Source: Ferrimonas marina
GTDB lineage: Bacteria > Pseudomonadota > Gammaproteobacteria > Enterobacterales > Shewanellaceae
Length of the DNA: 64,000 nt
Assembly (NCBI RefSeq): GCF_900129905.1
Contig: NZ_FQXG01000001.1
Coordinates: 558,001 to 622,000 of the forward strand
Reading direction: 5' to 3'
This document shows positions 56,762 to 64,000 of this stretch, in pieces (within the stretch, counting starts at the first letter, position 1; each line of letters begins with the position of its first letter). The translations under genes were made by a program, and so were the position numbers. The notes under the pieces are model-generated. The model worked only from the letters and a program-made list of their open reading frames with translations. It had not been told where the DNA came from and did not search any database.

Positions 56762-58780
56762 TTATTGTTCCGCTGGCGCAAGCAGTTCCGGGGGCAGATC
56801 CTTAAGCCAGGGCGCTTGCTCCGCCTCCATATCCAGCTGAGCCAGGTAGTCCTGGCCTACCTGCAACTCCAGTTCAAAGTTCAGAGCGCGGCGACACAGA
56901 TCCTTAAACGCTTGTGGCATCAGGCTGTCGGAGAAGGCGTCCACCGCATCCAGCAGGTCCTGGTGACTGCGGGCCACCTTGCCCGGGGCCAGTACGTCGA
57001 TAAAACTGGCTACCAGGCCGAAGATGTCCTGCTCGGCCCGGCCCTGGTGGGCCCAGAGTTCCGGATCGGCGTAGTTGCGGGCAAAGCCACTGGCGGCCAC
57101 ATCCAGGCCGACACCGAAGTTAACCAGCACCGCCTTCTCGTCGGTACAGATGATGTTGGCCGGGCAGATGGCGCCATGGTAGATCTCCTGGCTGTGCAGG
57201 TATTGCAGCGCCGTCAGCAGCTGACGACACCACATCCGCGGCTGCCCGAGCCGGATCTCGCCCTGACGATCCCGCAACGACGGCCCATCCACCCAGGCGC
57301 GGGTGATGTAGAGGGTATCCGCCTCGCCCATCTCGCCAAAGTCCAGCACCTGCTCCACATGGGGGTGGTAGATCCCCTTCAGGCTCTTGTAGGTGGAGGC
57401 CAGCTGCGGCCATTGCCTGGCGCCCTCGCGGTAGACTGACAAGGCGCAGCGATACTGGCCCTGCAGGTGCATCGCCTGCCACAGCTGGCTGTTATCGCTT
57501 TTCATCACCTCCTGCTCCAGCAGGTAGCGGCCGTCGATGGTACGGCCCGGCGCCAGCTCATCCACCTTGGCTTCCAGCCGGGCGGTTTGCGGCCGCTGCA
57601 GCACCAGGGTCAGGTCCAGTCGCAGCGGATCCAGACTGGTCTGGTGGCCCTTGATGGCGTCACGAAACCAGCTGGTGATGCGCGGCTCGTGGGTCTGTTG
57701 CGCCAGCTCGGCAAAGGCGGTAGCAAAGTGCTGGATATCGTCGGCTTCGGTCAGGGTGTTGCGGATGTCGATAAACTCCACCTCCCCCTCCTCCGACAGG
57801 AAGATGCCGTTCTCACCCCAGCCGGAGACGGTGACGCCACGGCGGTGGATCTGCAGCAGTGCGGTGGAGGCCCGCACCAGCAGCTGCAGTGCCTGCTCGC
57901 GATTAAGTCGGCTCAGCTCGAACTGGTGCATGGCGGTGCCACGGGGCATGCGGATCGGCAGCACCAACTGCTCACCATCCTGGATCAGCGGCGCGGTAAA
58001 GGGCACGCCACTGCAGCCGGCCAGTTGCTGGAAGCGGTACAGCTCCTCGCGCAACTGCCGCTCCAACTCCTTGGCCTGGTTGCTGTCCTCACACTCCGAG
58101 GGCACCAGGATCTTCAACAGCCAGGGGGCCTGCCAGTCACCGGGGTTGTAGTCGGCCTGCCAGATCTCCAGGCCGTGCTTGATGTAGAGGCACTTGCGCT
58201 TCTCGAAGTCCTGGATCTTGTTGTTGCGCTGCTCCACCAGGGCCACCTGACCGATGGCATCCAGCACGTGCTGCTTTTGCTGATCGGTCACCGGGTGAAT
58301 ATGGCGGGCGGTCAGGGCCCACTCTTTGGTCAGAGCGTCGACGATGCGCTGGGGGGTAAAGATGGAGAGGCTGTTGTTGGTCTTGTTTAGGCTGATCTCG
58401 GAGCCGCGACGGCCGGTGACAAACACCATGCCCTGGCACCAGGGGGCGTACACCCCGATGGGGAACTTGTGCTTGAAGCGTCCCGCCAGCACGCGGGCCA
58501 CGTAGTTGGCCTTGGCCAGGCTGTTGTCCACATCCCGACCGTCCAGACGCCAGGCGTGCTGCCCCGCCTCCAACTGGCCGATGTAGCCCTTGACGTCCAC
58601 CACGTAGATCCCCCACTGGCCAATCACCAGGGCATCCACCTCCAGTGCCTGGCCACTTTGGGTCGGGATCTCAATGTTGGTGAGCAGCAGGTAATTCTCC
58701 GGCAGCTCCTCCGCCAACATCTTGAAGGCCCATCGTTCGGAATCGTTTACCGCCTCTCCGAAGCGGATCTGCTTGGCCAT
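56762..58780 (-). CDS. NERD-domain protein with two degenerate kinase domains
   Basis: A 672-residue protein. The N-terminal NERD (nuclease-related) domain, about 10-125, shows ALEVDALVIGQWGIYVVDVKG, where Asp and the D-x-K step stand for the nuclease-like catalytic residues. Kinase-like domain 1 (about 200-395) keeps the Lys (PWLLKIL) and helix-C Glu but its catalytic loop reads HRRGVTVSGWGENG without the HRD Asp. Domain 2 (about 415-620) lacks the Lys (CALSVY), has YHGAICPAN instead of HRDxKPxN and NFG instead of DFG. Both look like pseudokinases. ATG 58780 is 6 nt after AAGGAG. NERD-kinase combinations also occur in anti-phage proteins such as PglW. Confidence 0.88.
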   Translation of the reverse strand: MAKQIRFGEAVNDSERWAFKMLAEELPENYLLLTNIEIPTQSGQALEVDALVIGQWGIYVVDVKGYIGQLEAGQHAWRLDGRDVDNSLAKANYVARVLAGRFKHKFPIGVYAPWCQGMVFVTGRRGSEISLNKTNNSLSIFTPQRIVDALTKEWALTARHIHPVTDQQKQHVLDAIGQVALVEQRNNKIQDFEKRKCLYIKHGLEIWQADYNPGDWQAPWLLKILVPSECEDSNQAKELERQLREELYRFQQLAGCSGVPFTAPLIQDGEQLVLPIRMPRGTAMHQFELSRLNREQALQLLVRASTALLQIHRRGVTVSGWGENGIFLSEEGEVEFIDIRNTLTEADDIQHFATAFAELAQQTHEPRITSWFRDAIKGHQTSLDPLRLDLTLVLQRPQTARLEAKVDELAPGRTIDGRYLLEQEVMKSDNSQLWQAMHLQGQYRCALSVYREGARQWPQLASTYKSLKGIYHPHVEQVLDFGEMGEADTLYITRAWVDGPSLRDRQGEIRLGQPRMWCRQLLTALQYLHSQEIYHGAICPANIICTDEKAVLVNFGVGLDVAASGFARNYADPELWAHQGRAEQDIFGLVASFIDVLAPGKVARSHQDLLDAVDAFSDSLMPQAFKDLCRRALNFELELQVGQDYLAQLDMEAEQAPWLKDLPPELLAPAEQ

Positions 58781-58855
58781 GGTCACTCCTTGCCCAGGTT
58801 ACGCCGTGTTGACGCCAGTGTAGGGCAAGGCCTGATTGGTTAAAACCCTGTTAAT

Positions 58856-59515
58856 TCACTCGCCAGGGCGTTTGCTCAGGATCTGTTCACTGCCGATGCG
58901 GTGACGGCCGGATTGGGGATCGCGGCCATAGCTCGCCATCGCCTGGGCCAATCGGCTCACCGGCACCGGTTGCCAGCGTTCGCTGCCCGGCAACCAGCGC
59001 ATAGCATGGGCCAGCTTGGCACCGAGCCCCTCTATCAGCCGCCGCTCATCCCGCTCCCCGGTCAAGACCGAAGGCCGGTAGAGGTAGAGGCTGGGCAGGC
59101 CCAGGGTGGAGAGCGACTGCTCCATCTCGCCCTTGGTGCGCAGGTAGAAGCTACGGCTGCTGGGGTCGGCGCCGATGCTGGAGATCACGTGCATCGCTTC
59201 AACGCCGTTGGCGGCAGCCCAGCGACCCAGCGCCAGCACCGCCTCCAGATCGACATCGCGAAACGCCTGTTGGCTACCGGCCCGCTTGAGGGTGGTGCCA
59301 AGACAGCAATAGATATCGGTGATCGGTTGCTTGGATTTGAGATCGGCGATGCGGGACAGCGGCAGGATGTGCTCCACCACCTTGTCGTTGGCACGCCAAT
59401 GGGTGGTGCGGCGACTGAGGATATGGACCTCGTCGTAGTGGGCGTCGGACAGCAGGGTGTTGACCAGGGCACTGCCGGTGGCGCCCGTAGCGCCGGCGAC
59501 CAAAGCGGTTTTCAT
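58856..59515 (-). CDS. Atypical SDR / NAD(P)H-binding protein
   Basis: A 219-residue Rossmann protein with GATGATGSALV (NADP-binding loop, residues 8-18), ILSRR (Arg suggesting NADP), CCLGTT and HVISSIGAD, SFYLRTKGEME with the Tyr-x-x-x-Lys-like pair. It resembles TIP30/HTATIP2-type proteins. Substrate unknown. About 75 bp from the NERD gene, same strand. Confidence 0.85.
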   Translation of the reverse strand: MKTALVAGATGATGSALVNTLLSDAHYDEVHILSRRTTHWRANDKVVEHILPLSRIADLKSKQPITDIYCCLGTTLKRAGSQQAFRDVDLEAVLALGRWAAANGVEAMHVISSIGADPSSRSFYLRTKGEMEQSLSTLGLPSLYLYRPSVLTGERDERRLIEGLGAKLAHAMRWLPGSERWQPVPVSRLAQAMASYGRDPQSGRHRIGSEQILSKRPGE

Positions 59516-59620
59516 TGTTTTTAATGTCCCACGGGGAGCGAAAGGGCTAGCTTATCGATGCGCTAACAAGGCGACAAGGCAAGGTCAGCGAATTAAGGCT
59601 GACCGTGCATTTTTACCGCA

Positions 59621-60091
59621 TTATTGCGGTTTCAGGATGTGGATCACCTGGTTGCTGCTGCCCCGCCACTTCAGGCTGGGGTCACGCTGTGCCTCTTCAT
59701 ACTTGCCATCCACCAGCACGTCCAGCTGGGCCACCAGGGCCTGCTGCTCGGCGCTGAGGTTGTCCAGGGTGTAACCGGTCCAGGCCCAGATGTCCTTGCC
59801 CGGTGCCTCGGCCCGGACCCGTGCAACCAAAGCGGTCACCGCCGCCACATTGGCCGGGTGCAGCGGATCACCGCCGGACAGTGACAGCCCCCGGCGCGGG
59901 ATACGGGGGTCGTTGAGATCGGCAATCACCTGGTCTGCCATCGCCTGATCGAACGGATGACCGGAGTCGGTGCGCCAGGTGGACTGGTTGTAGCAGCCGC
60001 GGCACTGATGTTCGCAACCGGAGACAAACAGGGTCGCCCGGGTGCCCGGGCCATTAACCACATCCACCGGGTAGTACGCATGGTAATTCAT
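59621..60091 (-). CDS. nrdG: Anaerobic ribonucleotide reductase activase NrdG
   Basis: A 156-residue radical-SAM activase that generates the glycyl radical on NrdD. CxxxCxxC is at C26, C30 and C33 (SGCEHQCRGCYN), followed by SLSGGDPL and WAWTGYTLD. ATG 60091 follows the nrdD gene by about 240 bp, which contain a hairpin and the first heptamer array, unusual for this normally tight pair. Confidence 0.95.
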   Translation of the reverse strand: MNYHAYYPVDVVNGPGTRATLFVSGCEHQCRGCYNQSTWRTDSGHPFDQAMADQVIADLNDPRIPRRGLSLSGGDPLHPANVAAVTALVARVRAEAPGKDIWAWTGYTLDNLSAEQQALVAQLDVLVDGKYEEAQRDPSLKWRGSSNQVIHILKPQ

Positions 60092-60124
60092 TGGCTCTCT
60101 CCTCCCTGGTGTGCCCAGGGACGT

Positions 60125-60151
60125 AAGCCCCGACCGGGTCGGGGCTTTGTA
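60125..60151. terminator. Hairpin between nrdD and nrdG
   Basis: AAGCCCCGACC-GGGTCGGGGCTT, a stable stem. The plus-strand side continues TTGTAT; on the minus strand there is no U-run. It could be an attenuator or RNA-stability element rather than a true terminator. Confidence 0.55.
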
Positions 60152-60172
60152 TCATTGGCGCGACGCAAGGCT

Positions 60173-60326
60173 CTTAGCTCCAAGCACCACGTACCTAGAA
60201 CCCAGCGCCTAGAACCTAGCGCCTAGCTCCTAGCTCCTAGTACCTAGCTCCCAGCGCCTGACGCCTGACGCCTAGCGCCTAGCACCTAGCACCTAGCACC
60301 TAGCACCTAGCGCCTGGCGCCTGGCG
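60173..60326. repeat. Heptanucleotide tandem array 1 (CCTAGCN, about 22 units)
   Basis: Reading from 60173 the sequence divides into 22 consecutive 7-mers close to CCTAGCN, with the last base G, T or A. The four CCTAGCA copies at 60278-60305 are perfect, while outer units carry changes such as CCTGACG or CCTAGAA. The array ends 4 bp before the nrdD stop codon, so it lies in the nrdD 3' untranslated region. It is not a CRISPR: there are no spacers. Confidence 0.97.
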
Positions 60327-60330
60327 AAGC

Positions 60331-62448
60331 TTACAGGTGCTTAACCCGGCGCTTCACCTCTTCCTGCTTGCCCTCGTTGAACGGGCGCGCATCCGGGCTA
60401 CCCAGGTAGCCACAAACCCGACGGGTCACCGACACCTTGGTGGGCTCTGAGTTGCCGCAACTGGGGCAGACGAAGCCCTTGCTGGTACAGCCAAACTCGC
60501 CGGTGAAGCCACACTCGTAGCACTCGTCGATGGGGGTGTTGGTACCGTAGTACGGCACCCGGTCGTAGCTGTAATCCCAGACGTTCTCCAGCGCTTCCAG
60601 GTTGTGCTGCATGTTGGGGTATTCGCCGTAGCTGATAAAACCGCCAGAGGTGATGGCCGGGTACGGCATCTCGAAATCGATCTTGTCGTAAGGGTTCACC
60701 TTCTTCTCCACATCCAGGTGGAAGGAGTTGGTGTAGTAGCCCTTGTCGGTGACGCCATCGCGCACGCCGAACGACTTGGTGTCGATCTTACAGAAGCGGG
60801 TACACAGGTTTTCGCTCGGTGTGCTGTACAGGCTGAAGCCGTAGCCGGTTTCTGCCTTCCACTGCTCCACTGCCTGCTTGAGCCGCTCAACGATCGCCAC
60901 CGCCTTTTGCGCCATTTGGGCGTCATCGTAGATGTGCTTGGCATCGCCAAACAGCGCGTTCACCGTCTCATGCAGGCCGATGTAGCCCAGGGAGATGGAG
61001 GCACGGCCGTTTTTGAAGATCTCGCTGATGTCGTCGTCGGCCTTGAGGCGGACACCACAGGCCCCCTCCATGTAGAGGATCGGGGCAACCCGGGCCTTGA
61101 CCCCTTCTAGCCGCTCGATGCGGGTCATCAAGGCCTGGCGGGACAGCGCCAGACGCTCTTCCAGGATGCGATCAAACGCCGCTTCGTCACCATTGGCTTC
61201 CATGGCGATGCGGGGCAGGTTCAGTGACACCACGCCCAGGTTGTTGCGGCCATCGTGCTGCAGTTGGCCTTCCTGCTCGTACACGCCGAGGAAGGAGCGG
61301 CAACCCATCGGGTTTTTGAACGAGCCGGTCACCTCCACTACCTTGTCGAAGTTGAGAATGTCCGGGTACATCCGCTTGCTGGCGCACTCCAGGGCCAGTT
61401 GCTTGATGTCGTAATTGACGTCACCGGGCTTGCGGTTGTGGCCTTCCTTGATGGCGAACACCAGCTTGGGGAACACCGCGGTCTTGCGGTTCTTGCCCAG
61501 GCCGTGGATGCGGTTTTTCAGGATCGACTGCTGGATCAGGCGCGCCTGCCAGCTGTCGCCGAGGCCAAAGCCGAAGGTAACAAAGGGGGTCTGGCCGTTG
61601 GCGGTGTGCAGGGTGTTGACCTCGTACTCCAGCGACTGGAAGGCGTCGTAACACTCCTTCTCGGTGCGGGCTTCGGCGTAGGCTTCCGGTTGCGGGATAT
61701 CCCACTCCTTGGCCACCGCCAGGTGCTTCTGGTAGCTGGTGGTGACGTAGGGAGCTAGCACCTCATCGATGCGGTTGATGGTGGTACCGCCGTAGATGTG
61801 GCTGGCCACCTGGGCGATGATCTGGGCGGTCACCGCGGTGGCGGTGGAGATCGACTTGGGGGTGTCGATCTCAGCGTTGCCCATCTTGAAGCCGCCGGTC
61901 AGCATCCCCTTGAGATCGATCAACATGCAGTTGAACATCGGGAAGAAGGGGGCGTAATCCAGATCGTGGTAGTGGATCTCGCCACGCTCGTGGGCTTCCA
62001 CCACCTCACGGGGCAGGATGTGGCGGCAGGCGTAGTGCTTGGCCACGATCCCCGCCAGCAGATCCCGCTGGGTGGGGATCACCTTGGAGTCCTTGTTGGC
62101 GTTCTCGTTGAGCAGATCGGAGTTGCTCTGCTCCACCAGGCCACGGATCTCCTGGTTCAGGCGGCTGGCACGTTCCCGGGCCAGGTCGCGGTCATGGCGG
62201 TACTCGATGTAGGCGCGGGCCACCTCTTTTTGCGGGCCGGCCATCAGTACGTTTTCCACCGCGTCCTGGATATCCTGGATCGCCACCTTTTCCTCATTAG
62301 CCAGTTGGGCAGCGACGGTATCGGCCACCTGTTGCGCATAACGGGCATCGCCACAGCCTACTGCTGCCGCTGCCTGCAAAACCGCTTGTTTGATGCGTTC
62401 ACCGTCGAAGGTTGAGCGGCATCCATCCCGCTTAATGACCACTGGCAT
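60331..62448 (-). CDS. nrdD: Anaerobic (class III) ribonucleoside-triphosphate reductase NrdD
   Basis: A 705-residue oxygen-sensitive enzyme making dNTPs. The N-terminal ATP-cone (MPVVIKRDGCRSTFDGERI) is followed by the glycyl-radical barrel. The zinc site is CYECGFTGEF with CPSCGNS, and the radical glycine is in RVCGYLG near residue 680. GGAGA precedes ATG 62448; in-frame codons upstream cross the NrdR boxes, so that extension is not coding. Its partner nrdG is downstream. The heptamer array begins 4 bp after its stop. Confidence 0.98.
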   Translation of the reverse strand: MPVVIKRDGCRSTFDGERIKQAVLQAAAAVGCGDARYAQQVADTVAAQLANEEKVAIQDIQDAVENVLMAGPQKEVARAYIEYRHDRDLARERASRLNQEIRGLVEQSNSDLLNENANKDSKVIPTQRDLLAGIVAKHYACRHILPREVVEAHERGEIHYHDLDYAPFFPMFNCMLIDLKGMLTGGFKMGNAEIDTPKSISTATAVTAQIIAQVASHIYGGTTINRIDEVLAPYVTTSYQKHLAVAKEWDIPQPEAYAEARTEKECYDAFQSLEYEVNTLHTANGQTPFVTFGFGLGDSWQARLIQQSILKNRIHGLGKNRKTAVFPKLVFAIKEGHNRKPGDVNYDIKQLALECASKRMYPDILNFDKVVEVTGSFKNPMGCRSFLGVYEQEGQLQHDGRNNLGVVSLNLPRIAMEANGDEAAFDRILEERLALSRQALMTRIERLEGVKARVAPILYMEGACGVRLKADDDISEIFKNGRASISLGYIGLHETVNALFGDAKHIYDDAQMAQKAVAIVERLKQAVEQWKAETGYGFSLYSTPSENLCTRFCKIDTKSFGVRDGVTDKGYYTNSFHLDVEKKVNPYDKIDFEMPYPAITSGGFISYGEYPNMQHNLEALENVWDYSYDRVPYYGTNTPIDECYECGFTGEFGCTSKGFVCPSCGNSEPTKVSVTRRVCGYLGSPDARPFNEGKQEEVKRRVKHL

Positions 62449-62484
62449 TCGTGTTTCTCCTATGAATGAGGTTTTTGAGCTGGA

Positions 62485-62500
62485 ACACCATATCTGGTGA
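62485..62500 (-). promoter_or_regulatory. NrdR box (proximal)
   Basis: ACACCATATCTGGTGA matches the NrdR palindrome ACAC-w-ATAT-w-GTGT with a few changes. It lies 37 bp upstream of the nrdD ATG. NrdR represses nrd genes when dATP is high. Confidence 0.8.
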
Positions 62501-62515
62501 CCAATAATTGTTCTG

Positions 62516-62531
62516 ACACAATATATAGTGC
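62516..62531 (-). promoter_or_regulatory. NrdR box (distal)
   Basis: ACACAATATATAGTGC is nearly a perfect NrdR box. Its centre is 31 bp from that of the proximal box, three helical turns, the usual tandem spacing for NrdR. Confidence 0.92.
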
Positions 62532-62563
62532 GCACATTCAACACTGTCTGCCCAGTCACGACC

Positions 62564-62577
62564 GTGATCCGGATCAA
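62564..62577 (-). promoter_or_regulatory. FNR/Anr-like box upstream of nrdD
   Basis: On the minus strand this reads TTGATCCGGATCAC, one mismatch from TTGAT-N4-ATCAA. It lies 33 bp beyond the distal NrdR box. Together they suggest oxygen control plus nucleotide feedback of nrdD. Confidence 0.75.
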
Positions 62578-62790
62578 CAAAGCAGCGGATGGCTGCCAAC
62601 GGCTTAGAATGCGAACAGAGATTGGCGACGGAGTAATCGGCCGCTCGAGAAGGCGGCGAACTATAGCCAAAGGCCCCTTCCAGATCACCCCAAAACACCG
62701 GATACTTGGGTCCGATCACCCTTGGCAAAGATCAAGCTTGATCTGCCATTTTCTTTTCCCAATGACCAAGACAAAGGAGCGGGTTGCCCG

Positions 62791-63579
62791 GTGCTGAAGT
62801 GGTTCACACGTCGTCCCAGCCAGGATGAAAAAGGCCGTGAACGGCTGTGGCAAAACTATCTGCAAAACCTGCCCATCCTGACCGGCTTGTCGGAGCAGGA
62901 GCAGCGGACGCTGATCGCCCTGGCCCAGCGGTTTATGGCGCAAAAGCGATTCGTTGCCGGCCCGGGTGTGGAGCTGGATGAGGCCACCTGCATCTACACC
63001 TCTCTGATGGCGGCACTGCCAGTGTTGCACCTGGGGCTGGAGGCCTATGCCACCTTCTACGAGGTCACCCTCTACGGCGATGAGTTCGTGGCACCGGGCG
63101 AACGGTTGGACGAGATGGGGTTGGTGCACGACGACGCCCCCATCCTGGCCGGCGAGGCCTGGGAGCAGGGCCCGGTGCTGTTGAACCTGGTGGATCTGCA
63201 ACACAGCGGAGACTGGAGTGGCTTTAACCTGGTGGTGCATGAACTGGCCCACAAGCTGGACATGGCCAGTGGCGAAGCCAACGGCTGCCCGGCCCTGCCG
63301 GACGCGTCGCTCAAGCCGTGGCAACAGGCCCTGGATCAGGCCTATGACGCCTTGGCTGAGGCCTTCGACGCCTGCCAGGAGGATGAGGCGGCGATCGCCG
63401 CCCTGCCGATGGACCCCTACGGCCTGGAGAACAAGGTGGAGTTCTTTGCGGTTAGCTCCGAGGCGTTCTTTACCCTGCCCCACCGCCTGGCCGAGGCTTA
63501 CCCGCAGTGGTACCAGCAGCTGGCCCAGTTCTATCAGCAGGACCCACGACGGCGTGCCCCCACCGAGGCACCGGCCTGA
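62791..63579 (+). CDS. mtfA: MtfA-like zinc metallopeptidase (M90)
   Basis: A 262-residue cytosolic metalloprotease. HELAHKLD (HEXXH) near residue 149-156 and the downstream acidic AVSSEAFF helix provide zinc ligands. GLVHDDAPILAGEAWEQGPVLLNLVD and FYQQDP at the end match E. coli MtfA. I start at GTG 62791 (MLKWFTRRP), 11 nt after AAAGGAG; longer starts lack a site. MtfA of E. coli acts on Mlc and glucose-PTS control; whether that holds here is unknown. Confidence 0.93.
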   Translation: MLKWFTRRPSQDEKGRERLWQNYLQNLPILTGLSEQEQRTLIALAQRFMAQKRFVAGPGVELDEATCIYTSLMAALPVLHLGLEAYATFYEVTLYGDEFVAPGERLDEMGLVHDDAPILAGEAWEQGPVLLNLVDLQHSGDWSGFNLVVHELAHKLDMASGEANGCPALPDASLKPWQQALDQAYDALAEAFDACQEDEAAIAALPMDPYGLENKVEFFAVSSEAFFTLPHRLAEAYPQWYQQLAQFYQQDPRRRAPTEAPA

Positions 63580-63582
63580 AAC

Positions 63583-63627
63583 AACAAGGGAGCGACCGGC
63601 CTGCCGACCCGTCGCTCCCTTGTTTAT
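63583..63627 (+). terminator. Terminator after mtfA
   Basis: ACAAGGGAGCGAC and its complement GTCGCTCCCTTGT (63611-63623) with a 15-nt loop, followed by TTATT. Confidence 0.82.
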
Positions 63628-63643
63628 TCGCTGTCTTTAGGCA

Positions 63644-63783
63644 CCTGGCTGTAAGCGCCTAGCGCCTAGCGCCTAGCGCCTAGCCCCCAGCGCCTAGCTC
63701 CCAGCACCTAGCTCCTAACTCCTAGCGCCTAGCTCCTAGCTCCTAGCTCCTAGCTCCTAGCGCCTAGCGCCTAGTACCCAGGC
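63644..63783. repeat. Heptanucleotide tandem array 2 (CCTAGCN, about 20 units)
   Basis: Twenty 7-mers with the same CCTAGCN consensus and orientation as array 1. Four consecutive CCTAGCT copies lie at 63728-63755. It ends 1 bp before the stop codon of the alkaline phosphatase on the minus strand, as array 1 does for nrdD. The units differ in the last base in a different order from array 1, so the arrays expanded separately. Confidence 0.97.
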
Positions 63784-63784
63784 C

Positions 63785-64000
63785 TCACCGAGCCATCAAG
63801 CCCATCAGCTTCTTAGCGATGTCGGTGTTGTCCTGGTAGCCGGCAAACTGCTCTGCGCCAGGGCCGTAGGCCATCACCGTCACATCCACCGCAGTGTGGC
63901 CACTGGTGGTCCAGCCGGTGTAGGAGTTGTCTGCCACCGCCTTGGAGATGGCATTGGAGAGCGTATAGCGGCCCTCGCCCGCCACCTGGCGCTCCCTGGC
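63785..64000 (-). CDS. Alkaline phosphatase (3' end of gene only)
   Basis: The C-terminal 71 residues of an alkaline phosphatase. The frame stays open to the window edge (A-R-E-R-Q-V-A...). Recognisable is SGHTAVDVTVMAYGPGAEQFAGYQDNTDIA, with the active-site His of the PhoA family (SGHTAVDV) and the family's YGPGAE and DNTDIA end. The rest of the gene lies outside the window, right of 64000. Confidence 0.87.
   Translation of the reverse strand, partial: ARERQVAGEGRYTLSNAISKAVADNSYTGWTTSGHTAVDVTVMAYGPGAEQFAGYQDNTDIAKKLMGLMAR

Noticed and set aside
60173-63783. CRISPR arrays
   Set aside because: The 7-bp units are contiguous with no spacers and no cas genes are in the window.

Overview
The window is GC-rich, densely coded chromosomal DNA with short intergenic gaps, Shine-Dalgarno starts and many 4-bp ATGA overlaps. 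The gene set fits a free-living, probably marine gammaproteobacterium of the Alteromonadales type (Shewanella or Ferrimonas relatives): fused ThiDE in a thiC-DE-F-S-G-H operon, an integron-type integrase, MdlAB, a BaeSR-like two-component pair, YqhC/YqhD, a BetT-like carrier and class III ribonucleotide reductase. The genus is inference; there is no rRNA or tRNA gene to anchor it.

Layout. 0.2-1.25 kb: an integron integrase with a near-consensus LexA box over its promoter; any cassettes would lie left of the window. 1.26-8.1 kb: thiamine operon on the minus strand behind a TPP riboswitch. 8.2-10.8 kb: two uncharacterised proteins and a HAD nucleotidase. 10.8-15.8 kb: heme-copper oxidase operon whose subunit II carries two cytochrome c domains and which has two subunit III-like genes. 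16.1-22.5 kb: a membrane protein, then a divergent sugar locus (exported lactonase / GPH symporter + GH94 phosphorylase) with a LacI-type operator between; I read it as uptake and phosphorolysis of cellobionate-like oxidised disaccharides. 22.5-33.7 kb: DmeF-like metal exporter with a GGGCAT hexamer array, deoxynucleoside kinase, folD, mdlAB, a CHASE3 chemoreceptor and pabB. 33.8-36.7 kb: TlpA-like / DUF4266 / DUF3570 / ApbE cluster, in which the DUF3570 protein contains a flavinylation-like motif. 36.8-49.4 kb: unknown membrane protein, GNAT, BaeSR-like pair with a divergent DUF1566 lipoprotein, yqhD/yqhC, glycosyltransferase + START protein flanked by two paralogous small exported proteins, and a NUDIX hydrolase. 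49.5-53.1 kb: asnS and a BCCT transporter. 53.5-59.5 kb: a run of small, mostly exported orphan proteins, a methyltransferase, a NERD protein with two degenerate kinase domains, and an SDR-like protein. 59.6-64 kb: nrdG, nrdD (two NrdR boxes plus an FNR-like box), an MtfA-like peptidase and the 3' end of an alkaline phosphatase.

The most unusual structures are two arrays of a 7-bp repeat (consensus CCTAGCN, about 20-22 units each), both starting within a few bases of the stop codon of a minus-strand gene (nrdD and the phosphatase); the DUF3570/ApbE cluster; the NERD-pseudokinase protein; and the candidate cellobionate locus. All gene identities come from reading the translations; no database search was run.
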